Of a DNA stretch of 21,611 nucleotides, positions 20,693-21,611 are shown piece after piece; position 1 is the stretch's first letter, and the number at the start of each line of letters is the position of its first letter. The position numbers and the translations under genes were made by a program. Under the pieces are notes generated by a model, which saw only the letters and a program-made list of their open reading frames with translations, was not told where the DNA came from and did not search any database. Source of the stretch: Tetrahymena elliotti 4EA (lineage: Eukaryota; Ciliophora; Oligohymenophorea; Hymenostomatida; Tetrahymenidae); NCBI GenBank assembly GCA_000231825.2, contig JH720304.1, forward strand, positions 1 through 21,611, given 5' to 3'.

Positions 20693-21611
20693 ATGAGTGA
20701 GCTACAGATATATCAAGTGTTTTTAATTGAGGAGTACAACCATGCTGGATAATATGAAATAGATGATTCTCTTTTAAAAATTTATTCTACAAAAAGTATT
20801 CTATTATATCACTATGTAAGCCATAAGGTAAGAGTATATTAATACTTACAAATAACATTTTTAATATAAAATTCCTAAAATGTATTCATTCATTGATTTA
20901 TCACGCAATACATTTGTTTCTATGGAGCAGTAGATAGCAGGAATAACAAAAATGAAAATAAAAAATTGGAAATAATTAATAGAAAATGAGCGTTGTAGTA
21001 GTCAAATAAAAAATTAAAGGATCTTAACTAAACTAATAACATAGATTTCACCAGAACAATAATAATGAATTAAGTCATGACATTCACAGTAATATAGATA
21101 TTGAAATAAGAGATGATAACAACAATAAGTACTAACCTCTACAGGTTTCCAATAGGCAAAATAATTTTCAACACAAAATAAATAGCAATCCTAAAAATTA
21201 CTTTTCTTGTAGATAAACGTAATTAAACCATAGATTTTATCAAAGTATTTTATATTAACAATATCAAAACATAAATGATGGAAGAAGATGTAAATACTAG
21301 TTCTAATAAATTAAAATTAGAAAAAGAATTAAAATAAATATAAAATTCTACCTCAAAGAATAGATTTCTTTAGATCAATGTGTTCTTTTATGGTGGAGAG
21401 AAAATCAAATGAAGTACCCTATTTTAAGTAACTTGGCAAAACTATTTCTTTCTTTATAGATAACCTCTGTTCTATACTAGATATTATTCTCAAAAGCAGG
21501 ATACATTAATAACAAAAAAAGAAAAAGTTTGTATGGCGAAAATTTAATTACTCTTTTTAAATTGAAATTATAATAGTTAAAATAATTGATTTAATATCTT
21601 TAATAAATATT
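20693..21611 (+). CDS. short hAT-transposase-derived protein (C-terminal dimerisation domain), runs off the window
   Basis: Model: exon 1 20693-20827 (45 codons), exon 2 from 20983 to beyond the right edge, 254 residues visible. The C-terminal ~75 residues are a hAT dimerisation domain: LLWWRENQMKYPILSNLAKL (from ~180), a TSV element, LFSKAG (213-218), then NNKKRKSL and a leucine-rich end. The usual Ser-Glu-Arg before LFSKAG is altered. Exon 1 ends in YSTKSILLYHYVSHK with an Hx3H pair (His40, His44), like the second half of a BED zinc finger, but no cysteine pair precedes it. Between them lies only a ~130-residue N/Q-rich linker, so the catalytic RNase H-like core of a normal ~600-aa transposase is missing. 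The intron is supported by a GTAAGA donor and an ATTAATAG acceptor in matching phase. Frame 2 at 21275-21340 also looks like a hAT linker (see findings). Either a domesticated short gene or a deleted, decaying transposon. Confidence 0.65.
20828..20982 (+). other. intron of the hAT-derived gene
   Basis: Donor GTAAGA at 20828 directly after codon 45 and acceptor ATTAATAG ending at 20982; 155 bp, phase 0. Unspliced, the first frame ends at TGA 20894. Spliced, it enters exactly the frame that encodes the hAT domain. The acceptor octamer is the same as at the secure introns in the kinase and complex I genes. Confidence 0.6.

Overview
The window reads as nuclear DNA of a ciliate, most likely a Tetrahymena-like oligohymenophorean. 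Base composition is extremely A+T-rich (roughly four fifths by eye). Under the standard code almost nothing is open. When TAA and TAG are read as glutamine and only TGA as stop, long and recognisable proteins appear, including kinase and complex I signatures with TAA/TAG at positions where Gln is acceptable. Introns are GT..AG, 52-406 bp, too long for Paramecium, and most end in the same octamer ATTAATAG. I saw no rRNA, tRNA, CRISPR array, telomere repeat or bacterial-type element.

Layout. 1-1318 is gene-free. 1319-7161 (+) is a two-exon gene for a ~1833-aa type I membrane protein with an LVIVD-like propeller, cadherin/dystroglycan-like (CADG) modules, one membrane span and a long Q/N/S-rich tail. 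7759-10362 (-), convergent with it, is a three-exon ULK/Atg1-like Ser/Thr kinase of 675 aa with an unrecognised helical C-terminal half. 10363-15215 is mostly gene-poor and holds one long reading frame broken by a single TGA (13547-14509, LRR-like spacing, possibly a relic). 15216-15896 (+) is an intronless ciliate-type orphan of 226 aa followed by a compact inverted-repeat cluster. 15897-17741 is gene-poor and carries a 70-bp-period direct repeat. 17742-18475 (-) is a three-exon NDUFA12/NDUFAF2-family gene (mitochondrial complex I). 18476-19012 is the divergent promoter region and may hold a first exon of the next gene. 19013-20446 (+) is a polytopic membrane protein of unknown function. 20693 to the right edge (+) is a two-exon gene with a hAT-transposase C-terminal dimerisation domain and a possible BED-finger remnant, but no room for a catalytic core.

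The genes do not form a pathway: they are individual eukaryotic transcription units. The most interesting points are the short hAT-derived gene at the right edge, the strikingly uniform 3' splice motif that helps to define gene models here, and the broken or cryptically spliced frame at 13547-14509. All coordinates of splice sites are inferred from reading-frame continuity and GT/AG motifs, not from transcript data.
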